Below are positions 25,191-34,966 of a DNA stretch of 64,000 bases, piece by piece. The stretch is from Ginsengibacter hankyongi (GTDB lineage: Bacteria > Bacteroidota > Bacteroidia > Chitinophagales > Chitinophagaceae), in NCBI RefSeq assembly GCF_008710285.1, contig NZ_VYQF01000003.1, positions 124,001-188,000 on the forward strand, written 5' to 3'. The notes under the pieces were generated by a model. The model had not been told where the DNA came from. It did no database searches and saw only the letters and a list, made by a program, of their open reading frames with translations. A program made the position numbers and the translations under genes. The stretch's first letter is position 1. Every line of letters begins with the position of its first letter.

Positions 25191-26528
25191 ATGAAAACAA
25201 TCAAATTTATACTCATTTTATTGTCAGCTTTTTTTCCTGCATTATTATTTGCACAGGATAGCTCAATGCAACATATGCCAGGAACATGGACGTTAGAGCA
25301 ATGCATAGCTTATGCCAAAAAAAATAATATTCAAATAAGCAAACTGCGCCTTAATGCAAGTGCAGCAGAGGAAGACTTGAAAGCCTCAAAAGCTGCTGTA
25401 CTTCCTAATCTTTCAGGCACCATATCTCAAAGCCTGGTGAACAGAAAAAACTCAAATTTAGTTGTGGGCGGCTTTCAAACAAATGCAAATGTTTCAAGCA
25501 GCTATGGTTTAAACTCTTCTATACCGGTGTATAACGGTGGCTATCTTAAAAATGATATTAAATCCAAACAGCTCGCGCTTCAATCCTCAAATCTAAGCGT
25601 GCAGGAAACTGAAAACGATATTACTTTAAGCATAACCCAGGCTTACCTGAATATACTTCTCGCAGGAGAAAATATTACCTATTTAAAGGAAGTGCTTGCC
25701 ACTTCGCAGTCCCAATTAAAACAAGGACAACAACGTTTTGATGCAGGAAGCATTTCACGAAAAGACCTTGTGCAACTGGAAGCCCAGGCAGCAACTGACC
25801 AGTTTAACCTGGTAAATGCTAATAACAACTACCGCCTGAATATTGTAACATTAAAACAACTTTTACAACTACCTTCTTCTTATACTTTTAAAATAAGTGT
25901 ACCTGATACAATTATTGTGCAGCAGGCCTTCGAGCCTTTGGATGAAGCGCAAAGAACAGCACAAAGTGTAAGACCAGAAATTAAAAATGGTGAGTTGGGA
26001 ATTCAGCTGGCTGAAACCGAACTTGACAAAATAAAAGCATCCGTAAAGCCAACCGTTAGTGTGGGTGCGGGATTGGCCACAGGTTATTCCGGTAATGAGA
26101 GTTACAAATATTTTCCACAGTTGAATAATAATTTTTATCAATCATTGGGGCTCACATTAGGAATACCTATTTACAGCAGGCGTATTAATAGAACAAATAT
26201 TGCCAGGTCAAAAATTCAAATTAAACAGGCAACTCTTTCATTGCTTAATACAAAAACCTTTTTGGATCAGCAGGTGGAACAGGCTTACATTAATCTGCAA
26301 AATGTGTTGGCGCAGTATGCCGCAGCGAAAGAACAATTAAGAGCAAATGAAGAAAGTTACAACATAACTAATGCCGAACTTCAGTTTGGTGCGGTTAACA
26401 TTTTGGAGTTGCAATTGCAAAAGAACCTCTATATACAGGCTTTACAATCTTATACACAGGCAAAATACACGGCAGTTTTATATAATAAAATCTATTCGTT
26501 TTATACAGGAGTTCCTGTAACATTATGA
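25191..26528 (+). CDS. TolC-family outer-membrane efflux protein
   Basis: A signal peptide (MKTIKFILILLSAFFPALLFAQ) precedes two related helical repeats typical of TolC: WTLEQCIAYAKKNNIQ at the start and a second half with SVRPEIKNGELGIQLAETELDKIKA. The ATG at 25191 was chosen over the TTG two codons upstream because the signal peptide then has the usual length. At 445 aa it is normal. It forms the outer channel for the MacA/MacB-like pair directly downstream (29 bases between genes) and would be the first gene of the operon. Confidence 0.9.
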   Translation: MKTIKFILILLSAFFPALLFAQDSSMQHMPGTWTLEQCIAYAKKNNIQISKLRLNASAAEEDLKASKAAVLPNLSGTISQSLVNRKNSNLVVGGFQTNANVSSSYGLNSSIPVYNGGYLKNDIKSKQLALQSSNLSVQETENDITLSITQAYLNILLAGENITYLKEVLATSQSQLKQGQQRFDAGSISRKDLVQLEAQAATDQFNLVNANNNYRLNIVTLKQLLQLPSSYTFKISVPDTIIVQQAFEPLDEAQRTAQSVRPEIKNGELGIQLAETELDKIKASVKPTVSVGAGLATGYSGNESYKYFPQLNNNFYQSLGLTLGIPIYSRRINRTNIARSKIQIKQATLSLLNTKTFLDQQVEQAYINLQNVLAQYAAAKEQLRANEESYNITNAELQFGAVNILELQLQKNLYIQALQSYTQAKYTAVLYNKIYSFYTGVPVTL

Positions 26529-26556
26529 AGTATGAAATCTATAATAAAGTTTGACA

Positions 26557-27837
26557 ATGAAAAAGTTTAAATGGTTATGGTGGTTGTTGATTATTGCGGC
26601 AGTTGGCTTTGCGATCTGGTTTTGGAAATTCAGGTCAGAAGAATCTGTGATAGAACTCCAGGTTGAAAAGCCACAGTATGGAAATATTTCAAATTCAGTA
26701 ACTGCAACGGGTACGATACAGCCTGTAGATACGGTTACTGTCGGCTCCCAGGTTTCAGGCACTATTAAAGGTGTGTACGCTGATTTTAATTCTACCGTAA
26801 AAAAAGGCCAGCTTCTTGCACAAATTGACCCATCTTTATTTGAAGCCCAGGTGCAACAAATTACTGCTAACCTGCAATCTGCACGAGCAAATGAAGTTTA
26901 TCAAAAAAGTAATTATGAAAGACAAAGTAAATTATATGGAGTAGGTGCTATCAGTAAGGCAGATCTCGAAACAGCTTTATATGGCTACAATAGTGCAGTG
27001 AGTAATGTAAATGGAATAACTGCCCAGTTAACGTCAGCAAAAAAAAACCTTTCGTTTACAAAAATATATTCGCCTATTGATGGAACTGTTTTATCGCGTA
27101 ATATCAGCGAAGGGCAAACTGTTGCCGCAAGTTTTAATACTCCTACCCTTTTTAGCATTGCGAAAGATCTTACCAAAATGCAGGTACAGGCTTCTGTTGA
27201 CGAAGCAGATATTGGTAATGTAGCCAAAGGCCAGCGTGCAATATTTTCAGTTGATGCTTTCCCTTCAGATACATTTGGCGGCATAGTGAAAGAAATAAGA
27301 TTGCGTTCAAGTGTGTCTTCTAACGTAGTGACCTACGCGACAATAATTGATGCGCCGAATGACCAAATGAAACTCAAGCCGGGAATGACGGCTAATATCA
27401 CCATTTATACAAAGGAATTAAACAATGTATTATTGATTTCTGCAAGAGCACTTAATTTTCAACCGGATTCAGTACTGCAAAAAGTCTATTCAATTCAAGG
27501 GAAGTTACAAGAAAATAATGCCAAAAGAACAAGAATGAAACAAGTCAGTAAAATTGAACCATCTGGAGGAAGCAATATAAATGCTGATTCAGCAAAAACA
27601 GCTTTTGTATGGTTAAAAAAAGACAGTAGTCTTGTCTTGCACCGGATAAAAACCGGGATGGATGATGAGACACAAGTGCAAATTATTTCAGGCCTGGATA
27701 TAAATGATGAAGTGGTAACGGGATATATACAGGAGAAAAAAGCAGATCTGAAAAACAACACCCAAAAAAGCCCTTTTATGCCTCAGCGGCCGGGAAGAAG
27801 TAACAGAAGAAATAGCGCAAGTCCGCCACCACGGTAA
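26557..27837 (+). CDS. macA: MacA-like periplasmic adaptor of an efflux pump
   Basis: The protein has one N-terminal membrane anchor (about 5-20), a biotinyl-lipoyl-like motif (GSQVSGTIKGVYADFNSTVKKG), a coiled-coil hairpin of about 70 residues, and the beta-barrel and membrane-proximal domains of HlyD-family adaptors. The C-terminal tail is basic and proline-rich. The start at 26557 (MKKFKWLW) is preferred over the TTG six bases upstream. Gene order tolC-like, macA-like, ATPase, permease is that of a MacAB-TolC pump for macrolides, toxins or peptides; which substrate is unknown. Confidence 0.88.
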   Translation: MKKFKWLWWLLIIAAVGFAIWFWKFRSEESVIELQVEKPQYGNISNSVTATGTIQPVDTVTVGSQVSGTIKGVYADFNSTVKKGQLLAQIDPSLFEAQVQQITANLQSARANEVYQKSNYERQSKLYGVGAISKADLETALYGYNSAVSNVNGITAQLTSAKKNLSFTKIYSPIDGTVLSRNISEGQTVAASFNTPTLFSIAKDLTKMQVQASVDEADIGNVAKGQRAIFSVDAFPSDTFGGIVKEIRLRSSVSSNVVTYATIIDAPNDQMKLKPGMTANITIYTKELNNVLLISARALNFQPDSVLQKVYSIQGKLQENNAKRTRMKQVSKIEPSGGSNINADSAKTAFVWLKKDSSLVLHRIKTGMDDETQVQIISGLDINDEVVTGYIQEKKADLKNNTQKSPFMPQRPGRSNRRNSASPPPR

Positions 27838-27966
27838 TTAAATCAAAAAATTTATAATAAAAGCATTTCGGCAACTAATAAAAAATATAAAGCATATCAT
27901 AACGGTTAGGATAAAACGAATTAAATCTTCGGATGCTAACGACGATATCTTACAATACAAACCAGG

Positions 27967-28719
27967 ATGGGAAATAAAATTTTAGATATAAAAAATTTGA
28001 AGCGTGTATTTAAAATGGGAAGCGAAATAGTACATGCATTAAAAGGTATTTCGTTCATAGTGGAAGAAGGCGAATTTGTTACCATTATGGGTAGCAGCGG
28101 ATCCGGCAAAACAACTTTATTAAATATTATTGGTTGCCTCGATAAGCCAACAGATGGTGATTATTTATTAGATGGAGTGAATGTAAAATTACTATCACGC
28201 AATGAACTGGCAGGATTACGTAACAATAAAATTGGATTTGTTTTTCAATCGTATAATTTATTAGCAAGAACTTCTGCATTGGAAAACGTTGAATTACCAC
28301 TGATGTACAATTCAAAAATATCTTCAAAGGTGAGAGAAGAAAAAGCAAAGCAGGCTTTACATGCAGTCAGGCTTGATGACAGGATAGATCATTTGCCCAG
28401 TCAATTATCAGGCGGCCAACAGCAACGGTTAGCCATTGCACGTGCATTGGTAAATGAGCCGGTAATGATCCTTGCAGATGAAGCAACCGGCAACCTTGAT
28501 ACAAAAACATCCTACGAGATCATGTCTCTGCTGCAGGAACTAAACCAACAACAAAAAAAAACAATTGTATTTGTAACGCATGAACCGGATATAGCATCAT
28601 TTAGCAGTCGCACCATCACATTAAAAGATGGTAAAGTAATTAAGGATACAAAGAATGAAAATGTGAGATCAGCAAAAGAAGAATTGGCGGCGTTGCCGGT
28701 AAGTGATTATAACTCATAA
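27967..28719 (+). CDS. MacB-type ABC transporter ATPase subunit
   Basis: A 250-aa ABC ATPase with Walker A GSSGSGKT in the first 45 residues, an [26 protein letters not shown] stretch diagnostic of the LolD/MacB group, signature [15 protein letters not shown], Walker [12 protein letters not shown] and a switch His in FVTHEPD. In E. coli MacB the ATPase and permease are fused; here they are separate, as in most Bacteroidota. The 129-base gap before it is the longest in the operon and could hold an internal promoter. The permease starts two bases after its stop. Confidence 0.9.
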   Translation: MGNKILDIKNLKRVFKMGSEIVHALKGISFIVEEGEFVTIMGSSGSGKTTLLNIIGCLDKPTDGDYLLDGVNVKLLSRNELAGLRNNKIGFVFQSYNLLARTSALENVELPLMYNSKISSKVREEKAKQALHAVRLDDRIDHLPSQLSGGQQQRLAIARALVNEPVMILADEATGNLDTKTSYEIMSLLQELNQQQKKTIVFVTHEPDIASFSSRTITLKDGKVIKDTKNENVRSAKEELAALPVSDYNS

Positions 28720-28720
28720 A

Positions 28721-29947
28721 ATGAATGCATTAAACCTTTTACGAATAGCCTGGAGAGCATTGCTCCGTAATAAACTACGGGCCTTTCTTACTATGTTGGG
28801 CATCATCATTGGAGTTGCTTCTGTAATAACAATGGTGGCCATTGGCGAAGGTTCTAAAGCAAGTATAAGAAGCCAGTTATCGGGTATGGGTTCCAACATG
28901 ATCAACATAAGGCCAAGCAGCAACCAGGCAGTTGGCGGCGGCGCAAGGATTGGCGCTTCAGGATTACAAACTTTAAAGATCGAAGATGTAAACGCCATCC
29001 GCGACCATGCACATTTTGTTACTGCGGTTTCCCCTGCAGTGCAAGCCAACGGCCAGGTCATAAATGGGCCTCTTAACTGGCCCACAACTATTCAGGGTGT
29101 TCATCCGGAATTCCTCAGCATTCGCGATTGGCAGCTGCAATCAGGCGTTGTATTTACTGATAATGATGTTAAGATATCTGCAAAAGTTTGCCTAATAGGT
29201 CAAACGGTGAAAAGCAATATTTTTTCGCCAGGTGAAGATCCGGTTGGAAAAATTATTCGCTTTAATAAAATACCGCTTAAAGTGATTGGGGTATTGTCTC
29301 AAAAAGGAGAAAATACATTTGGGCAAGACCAGGATGACATCATTCTTGCGCCGTTTACAACAGTACAGAAACGAATTTTAGCTATCACCTATGTGCAAAC
29401 AATTTATGCATCCGCTGTTGATGAAAACAGTTCGGATACTGCTACCAGTGAGATCAGTACTATACTTCGAAAAGATCATAAACTCAAACCAACAGATGAT
29501 GACGACTTCACTGTACGGACACAGGCCGAATTAATAAGCACCATCAGTTCTACAAGCCAGTTGCTTACCGTATTATTAGCCGCTATTGCCGGCATATCAT
29601 TGGTTGTTGGTGGTATTGGCATCATGAACATTATGTATGTATCTGTAAAAGAACGTACCAAAGAAATTGGTTTGCGTATGTCAGTTGGAGCAAGAGGTAT
29701 TGATATATTGTTACAGTTTCTTGTTGAAGCAATTCTTATTAGCTTGACAGGAGGCGTTATCGGCGTAGCATTTGGAATTACTGCGTCTAGCCTTGTAAGT
29801 TATTTTCTGTCATGGCCTACACTTGTTTCACAATCGTCTATTGTTTTATCATTCATGGTTTGTGCAATTACCGGTGTATTCTTTGGTTACTATCCGGCAA
29901 GAAATGCATCCAGGCTGGATCCTATTGAAGCATTGCGTTATGAATAA
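28721..29947 (+). CDS. MacB-type FtsX permease subunit
   Basis: The ATG at 28721 follows the ATPase stop by one base, giving 408 aa. An N-terminal membrane helix with NKLRAFLTMLGIIIGVASVI, a long periplasmic MacB_PCD domain (about 45-270) and three C-terminal helices starting LLTVLLAAIAGISLVVGGIGIMNIMYVSV are typical of MacB-type permeases; so is the final NASRLDPIEALRYE. It couples ATP hydrolysis to mechanotransmission for the TolC-connected pump. Convergent with the sigma factor gene, 3 bases apart. Confidence 0.92.
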   Translation: MNALNLLRIAWRALLRNKLRAFLTMLGIIIGVASVITMVAIGEGSKASIRSQLSGMGSNMINIRPSSNQAVGGGARIGASGLQTLKIEDVNAIRDHAHFVTAVSPAVQANGQVINGPLNWPTTIQGVHPEFLSIRDWQLQSGVVFTDNDVKISAKVCLIGQTVKSNIFSPGEDPVGKIIRFNKIPLKVIGVLSQKGENTFGQDQDDIILAPFTTVQKRILAITYVQTIYASAVDENSSDTATSEISTILRKDHKLKPTDDDDFTVRTQAELISTISSTSQLLTVLLAAIAGISLVVGGIGIMNIMYVSVKERTKEIGLRMSVGARGIDILLQFLVEAILISLTGGVIGVAFGITASSLVSYFLSWPTLVSQSSIVLSFMVCAITGVFFGYYPARNASRLDPIEALRYE

Positions 29948-29950
29948 GTT

Positions 29951-31177
29951 CTAAAGATTATCTATTTTCTTTTGAATTGTTTGCTTGTCTGTCTGGGTTT
30001 TCGCAAGTATCAGCGCTTTTTGAAAATTTTCTTTTGCTGTGTTATTGTCGATATCGCGATACAATTCACCAAGTAAAGTGAAATAGAAATGATTGTTTGT
30101 TAGTTTTAATTTTTCAGCTTCTGCAATTGCTTCCTGCTTTCCATTTGCTTTTGAAAGTGCATATGTTCTGTTGAGTGCCGCAATGGGCGAGTATTCTATT
30201 TGCAGCAATTGATTAAACAATTGTAATATATTTTCCCACTTTTCTTTCGTGTCATTTTTAATCGTGTACCAGTACGCAATACTTGCTTCTATATGATATT
30301 TTGAAAGTCTGTTTCCGTGCGCAGCCTTGTGAAGAAAATATACGCCTTTAGAAATCAATTCAGCATTCCAAAGTTTTTCATCCTGGTCTTCATATAAAAT
30401 CATTTCGCCATTTTTATTTTTCCTGGCCTCGAATCTTGAAGACTGAAAACACATTAAAGAAAGCATTGCGTTTACTGCCGGCTGATTTGTCTGCTCGTTT
30501 TCAATAAGAAGTTTTGTTAACCGCATTGCTTCCAAACAAAGGTCTTCACGTAATACAGCGTCTTTGCTTTCAGAATAATATCCTTCGTTGAAAAGTAAAT
30601 ACAAAGTGGTCAATACTGTTTCCAATCGTTTATTAATTTCCGTTTCATTTGGAAATTCAATTTTTATTTTTTCTTGTCTTAATTTTTCTTTTGCCCGGAA
30701 CAATCGTTTATTAATAGTTTCTTTATTGCTCAATAAAGCGTTGGCGATCTCTTCAATCCCAAAACCACAAAGAATACGAAGGGATAAACCTATTTGCGCT
30801 TCTGTAGAAATTGATGGATGACAAATAGCAAATAACATTTGCAACTGGCTGTCTTTAATATTTTCATCTGATAAGTCAATATCAATTTCCTGAACCTCTG
30901 AAGCAGCCTGTTTTACTTCTTTGATAATTTTATTATTAAAAAGATGATTGCGGTTAAGATAATTTATCGCTTTATTTTTTGCAACCGCATAAAGCCATGC
31001 GGTTGGATTTTCAGGAATGCCTTTGTAAGTCCATGTTTCAAGTGCTGATAAAAAAGTTGCGCTGGCAATATCTTCAGCAATTTCAATATGATCAATACCA
31101 AATAGCTTACATAATACAGCCGTTATTTTTCTGAATTCAGTCCTGAATAAATGTGGTATTAATTCTTCTTGATTCAT
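29951..31177 (-). CDS. ECF42-like sigma factor with C-terminal TPR-like extension
   Basis: Region 2 (LFRTEFRKITAVL ... NPTAWLYAVAKNKAINYL, about 10-78) and region 4 (ILCGFGIEEIANALLSNKETINKRLFRAKEKLRQ, about 130-165) are followed by about 230 residues of helical repeats. This extended form, next to a YciI/DGPF-type gene, is what defines group ECF42, where no classical anti-sigma factor is known and the C-terminal extension is needed for activity. The partner gene lies directly upstream (31225-31587) in the same direction. A hairpin between the two genes ends only 7 bases before this start codon and could limit read-through. Confidence 0.88.
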   Translation of the reverse strand: MNQEELIPHLFRTEFRKITAVLCKLFGIDHIEIAEDIASATFLSALETWTYKGIPENPTAWLYAVAKNKAINYLNRNHLFNNKIIKEVKQAASEVQEIDIDLSDENIKDSQLQMLFAICHPSISTEAQIGLSLRILCGFGIEEIANALLSNKETINKRLFRAKEKLRQEKIKIEFPNETEINKRLETVLTTLYLLFNEGYYSESKDAVLREDLCLEAMRLTKLLIENEQTNQPAVNAMLSLMCFQSSRFEARKNKNGEMILYEDQDEKLWNAELISKGVYFLHKAAHGNRLSKYHIEASIAYWYTIKNDTKEKWENILQLFNQLLQIEYSPIAALNRTYALSKANGKQEAIAEAEKLKLTNNHFYFTLLGELYRDIDNNTAKENFQKALILAKTQTDKQTIQKKIDNL

Positions 31178-31183
31178 AAAATA

Positions 31184-31217
31184 AAAAGCTTTTGTAAAAA
31201 TACTTACAAAGGCTTTT
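31184..31217 (-). promoter_or_regulatory. Long hairpin between the YciI gene and the sigma factor gene
   Basis: AAAAGCTTTTGTAA (31184-31197) pairs with TTACAAAGGCTTTT (31204-31217), 14 bp with one G-U, around a 6-base loop. Read on the minus strand it is followed by a T-rich stretch into the sigma start codon. It could act as an attenuator that lowers sigma expression relative to the YciI gene. Confidence 0.6.
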
Positions 31218-31224
31218 AGATTTT

Positions 31225-31587
31225 TTAGTGAACACTATCCCGTTTTGCAATTTTCCTTACTTCTACCGTATTGCCCTCTCCCTGTAAAACAGGGCAGCCT
31301 TTTGCGAATTCAACAGCTTCTTGCACAGAATCTGCTCTTACAGTAATGAAACCACCAATGGTTTCTTTGATGTCACCAAAAGGTCCGTTGGTAACAACTT
31401 TGCCAGAACTGGTTTTTCTCACCACCCTGGCATCATTAAACGGCAAACCTGTTCCGTTTACGAATTTGTTTTGTGCTGAAATACCGCCAATCCAGTCCAT
31501 AGTCTGTTTCATCCAAATTTGCATTTGTTCCGGCGAAGCTATTTTGCTACCGTCTTCATGTCGCATGATTAATACATACTCATCCAT
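31225..31587 (-). CDS. YciI-family protein (DGPF type)
   Basis: The 120-aa protein starts MDEYVLIMRHEDGSK and contains NGPFGDIKETIGGFITVRA, the usual conserved stretch of the DGPF/YCII group that is coded next to ECF42 sigma factors. The fold is a small ferredoxin-like beta-alpha dimer; enzymatic activity is unproven for this group. It is transcribed first, then the sigma factor. In other bacteria several such genes form the sigma factor's own targets, so autoregulation of the pair is likely but not visible here. Confidence 0.88.
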   Translation of the reverse strand: MDEYVLIMRHEDGSKIASPEQMQIWMKQTMDWIGGISAQNKFVNGTGLPFNDARVVRKTSSGKVVTNGPFGDIKETIGGFITVRADSVQEAVEFAKGCPVLQGEGNTVEVRKIAKRDSVH

Positions 31588-31856
31588 TTTCTTAAGTTTT
31601 AATTGTTATAAAATATACATCAATAACAAACAGGATTTCTCAAATTGGACATATTTAAAAATATTTTTAAAATCCTCAAAATAATTGAAGTCCGTAATTG
31701 ATATCACTCTTGTTATAACAAATAAACGCCAGTTACTGAAATTTGAATCAACTTCACATCATTATTTTTATCATTTTTTTATACAACTAAGGCAAATGGT
31801 TTGCAGAATCTTAGTTTATTTGAAATTACATTGATTTTTCAATCCGCGTTAATAAC

Positions 31857-33362
31857 ATGTTTCAATTATTATCATTAAAAAAAAATATTGACAGTTTAAT
31901 AGCTGCATTAGCAGGTTTTTCTATCATTTTTTTATACACGAGGCATGGAGGTATTGGGCTATGCCCCGATGGTGTTGTCTATACGACCACAGCAAAAAAC
32001 ATTTTATCACGTTGCCAATTGATTGATTTCAGGCATTATGCTCTTGTTGAATTCCCGGCTTTCTATCCACTTTTTCTTAGTGCGATCATGCTGGTAACCG
32101 GGCTGCAGCCGCTGGTGTTTGGTGCTATTTTAAATGCACTTCTTTTCTCTATTGTAATTTATATATCCGGATCTATAACAGAACAATTCTCACATAAATC
32201 AAAATGGTATAAAGCCGCGATATTAAGTTGCATTGTTTTAAGCCCAGGCCTTTTGGAAGTCTACTCAATGCTGTGGTCAGAAACTATTTTTATATTATTT
32301 CTGTTGCTGTTTATAATAATGATGCATCGCTATTTTCAAATGTATTCAAGAAAGGCTTTGATTGCAGCAGCCGTAATAACATCGCTTGCATGCGTTACGC
32401 GTTATGCCGGAATTACAATCATCGGCACAGGAATTATATTATTATTACTCGATACAAAACTGGCGTTCCCACGAAAATTAAAAGATATCGTTTTATTTGG
32501 ATTGATAAGTCCTCTCCTGTTAATAATTAATCTTCTACGAAATTATATGGTTGGAGGAACTATGACTGGAATTCGTGAAAAATCATTTACACCATTAAGC
32601 AAAAATATGCACGATGCAGGCGCTGTATTTTGCGACTGGCTTCCTTTTTTTAATGGACATTATAACGGTGCCGTATGGTTGACGTTATTCATAGTTTGTT
32701 TTCTCGCATTCATTTTTTTGAAACAATATTTTCGCAAACTGCAAATGGTTACTTATGAAAATATTGCTGTAAGTTTTGCACTGTTTTATTTATCTTTTAT
32801 GATAATTATTGCCAGCATCTCAAGATTCGAAACTTTAGACAGCAGGTTTCTAAGCCCTGCTTTTATACCGCTAATATGGAGTTGCAGCAATTGGATGATT
32901 TCTTCATCTCAAAAAATTAAGCGGGTAAATAAGAAATTGATGGTAATAGGTGCGGCTGCTATTTTCTTATGTTTCCAGTATGGACAACTTGCTGCGGATT
33001 ATGAAACATGGGACGGTGTTAAAGATGCCGGCATACCAGGTTATACTGAAAATCAATGGAAATATTCACCAACAGTGCTTTATATTCAAAAAGATTCATT
33101 ACCATTTAAAAAAGGATATACGATTTATTCAAATGCTTATGATGCTGTTTATTTTTTTACAGGGAGACCCGGTAAATTTCTACCAAATAAAGAAAACAAA
33201 AGCAAGGTGCAGGAATTTCTAAACGATTCGCATTGTTATGTGATATGGTTTGACGACGGAGAAAACCCGGATCTTGTGGGAATGAATTTTATAACTAAAG
33301 TAAAAAAAATGAAACTTGTCAAACAATTTGACGATGGAGCTATTTATGAATATTACCAGTAG
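31857..33362 (+). CDS. Polytopic membrane protein resembling GT39/ArnT-like glycosyltransferases
   Basis: About 10 membrane helices can be read, starting LIAALAGFSIIFLYT. The first extracytoplasmic loop has GLCPDGVVYTTTAKNIL, where an acidic residue followed by YxxxA is like the catalytic Asp of lipid-linked glycosyltransferases (PMT/ArnT/ArnT-like), and the C-terminal 100 residues form a soluble periplasmic domain. The fit is structural rather than by strong sequence motif. The lone gene is flanked by non-coding DNA. It could act in surface-sugar transfer; substrate not inferable. Confidence 0.6.
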   Translation: MFQLLSLKKNIDSLIAALAGFSIIFLYTRHGGIGLCPDGVVYTTTAKNILSRCQLIDFRHYALVEFPAFYPLFLSAIMLVTGLQPLVFGAILNALLFSIVIYISGSITEQFSHKSKWYKAAILSCIVLSPGLLEVYSMLWSETIFILFLLLFIIMMHRYFQMYSRKALIAAAVITSLACVTRYAGITIIGTGIILLLLDTKLAFPRKLKDIVLFGLISPLLLIINLLRNYMVGGTMTGIREKSFTPLSKNMHDAGAVFCDWLPFFNGHYNGAVWLTLFIVCFLAFIFLKQYFRKLQMVTYENIAVSFALFYLSFMIIIASISRFETLDSRFLSPAFIPLIWSCSNWMISSSQKIKRVNKKLMVIGAAAIFLCFQYGQLAADYETWDGVKDAGIPGYTENQWKYSPTVLYIQKDSLPFKKGYTIYSNAYDAVYFFTGRPGKFLPNKENKSKVQEFLNDSHCYVIWFDDGENPDLVGMNFITKVKKMKLVKQFDDGAIYEYYQ

Positions 33363-33867
33363 AAATCTACCTGCTCGTACTAAGCATAATTCAATAATCC
33401 CTTTATAATGTGCCCCTAGCCTGTTGAATATACCGAGTTTGCCTGTTAACCAAAAAAAACCCGCAATACGAGATGCGGGCATTTAGCAATTAATTTTATT
33501 CTTCAGGTCATTGTTGTTAACAAGGGTTTCGGAAACCAAAATTAAGGTGGTTTTTCACTGGAATAATAATTTAGAACGCCCATCATCGGCAATTAAATTC
33601 GGAAGATTCAAAATTTACTTGAGACAAATTTATGACATTTTACCCGATAAAAACGCCAATAAATAATTAACAAATTAGTATAGAACAAATGCCGTGGCAT
33701 CTAACCGCAATTAGATGAGAAACAATTGGGAATTATAAATGAATTGCGGAATAAACGAAATCCAGCTCACCTAACATAAAAGCGTAAACGAAAATAGAAG
33801 CGGAATCACATTACTTTAACCTGATGTACTCAAAAGTGACCTTAGATTGCCGCCGGCCTTAAAACAA
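33363..33867. other. Non-coding stretch with one terminator
   Basis: About 500 bases without a supported gene. It contains the hairpin at 33460-33479 described separately. The remainder has only very short frames (up to about 18 codons) on the minus strand and no RNA structure I can name. Confidence 0.3.
33452..33479 (-). terminator. Rho-independent terminator, minus strand
   Basis: CCCGCATCT ... TGCGGG hairpin (6-bp GC-rich stem, 8-base loop) is followed on the minus strand by eight T's. It lies about 390 bases downstream of the acyl-CoA-dehydrogenase-like gene's stop, so it may end that operon or an unseen small transcript. Confidence 0.7.
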
Positions 33868-34959
33868 TTAAATAAGCAAAGAATGCTGGCTTGCAGTATG
33901 TAAATCGCGCCATACCCTGTTTATTTCAGAATGATTGTTGGCAGCAATAAGCCCGCAATAGGGATACAATTCATCAACAAGTCTTCGGGAGGTGGCGGCT
34001 AATTCTTTACTTTGCTTACTAACTCCAGGTAATAATTCCGCTGGTACGACATTGTTCTTTGCACATTCATTCCATGAATTTTTAATAACTAAGTAAAAGG
34101 ATTCTCTCTTGTGCTTCAGTTCCTCTCTTGCGTTGTTAAGGCAACTGCGCGAAGTATCAATGTAATTTCTATTCTCAGATCTTCCGTTAAATAGTGGCTG
34201 GCATACGTCCATAAAATGTATTGCCATACCGCAAATGTTTACAGCAAGCGTTGCTTCTGCAAATTGCAAAAAAGGGTATTGATAAAGCGGTTCATCAATG
34301 AAAGTAAAAGCTGCGTCAATCACAAAACACCTGTTTTCGGGTATCCTTAACCGTTGAACTTCAAAACTATTGCTTGATGTTGCCAGCATACCCATACAAT
34401 CCCAATCATTGTGCAGTATTACTTCTTCTCTTAAAAACAAAAACGATTTTATGACAGCGCTGCCATCTTTATCCCGAATAATAGTTCCCTTATCTTCAAT
34501 AAAACAATTAGCAGTAAAAGCAGTGGCATGTGCAGAGCCGGTTGCATATTTCCAAAATCCGGTTATTTCGTATCCACCTTCAATAATTCTTGCTGTGCCT
34601 GATGGACGCCCACTTCCGGCAAGACACACCTTATCTTTATTAAAAATAATTTTTGCTAAGTTTGGTTGTAAAAATCCAATAAACCAATTGGCCCCGCTGC
34701 AAAGTGTTACTGTCCAGCCAACACTTCCATCAACCCATGCAAGACTTTCCTCAATATTAAGCGCCTCAGGAAGGGTCAATTGCAAACCATTATATTTTTC
34801 GGGAACAAATAAATTAAACCATTTTTGCTTATAGATAATTGCCAGTTGCTCCGGGTGCAGGCTCCCGGTTTTTTCTGCTTCTGCCGCTAAACTGCGTATA
34901 GCCGCCGTTAGTTTGGCATCAACAAATTGGGATGGATGAGGTATTGCTTTTATATTCAT
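33868..34959 (-). CDS. Acyl-CoA dehydrogenase-fold flavoprotein in the TPP-riboswitch operon
   Basis: The 363-aa protein has the ACAD layout: helical N-terminus (PEKYNGLQLTLPEALNIEE), a beta domain with GSGRPSGTARIIEGGYEITGFWKYATGS, and a C-terminal helix bundle. The beta-domain motif is nearer to group D flavin monooxygenases (HpaB/DszC/HsaA type) than to true acyl-CoA dehydrogenases, and the acyl-CoA catalytic Glu is not evident. It lies 7 bases after the PnuC-type carrier gene and shares its TPP riboswitch. This makes a role in thiamine or thiamine-precursor salvage plausible, for example oxidation of a thiamine analogue, but no such enzyme is known to me. Confidence 0.7.
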   Translation of the reverse strand: MNIKAIPHPSQFVDAKLTAAIRSLAAEAEKTGSLHPEQLAIIYKQKWFNLFVPEKYNGLQLTLPEALNIEESLAWVDGSVGWTVTLCSGANWFIGFLQPNLAKIIFNKDKVCLAGSGRPSGTARIIEGGYEITGFWKYATGSAHATAFTANCFIEDKGTIIRDKDGSAVIKSFLFLREEVILHNDWDCMGMLATSSNSFEVQRLRIPENRCFVIDAAFTFIDEPLYQYPFLQFAEATLAVNICGMAIHFMDVCQPLFNGRSENRNYIDTSRSCLNNAREELKHKRESFYLVIKNSWNECAKNNVVPAELLPGVSKQSKELAATSRRLVDELYPYCGLIAANNHSEINRVWRDLHTASQHSLLI

Positions 34960-34966
34960 TACACAA

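Noticed and set aside
33483-33600. Small minus-strand coding frame before the terminator at 33460
   Set aside because: Short frames ending LKNKINC and FGFRNPC were seen, but each is under about 20 codons with no start or conserved pattern that would support a gene.
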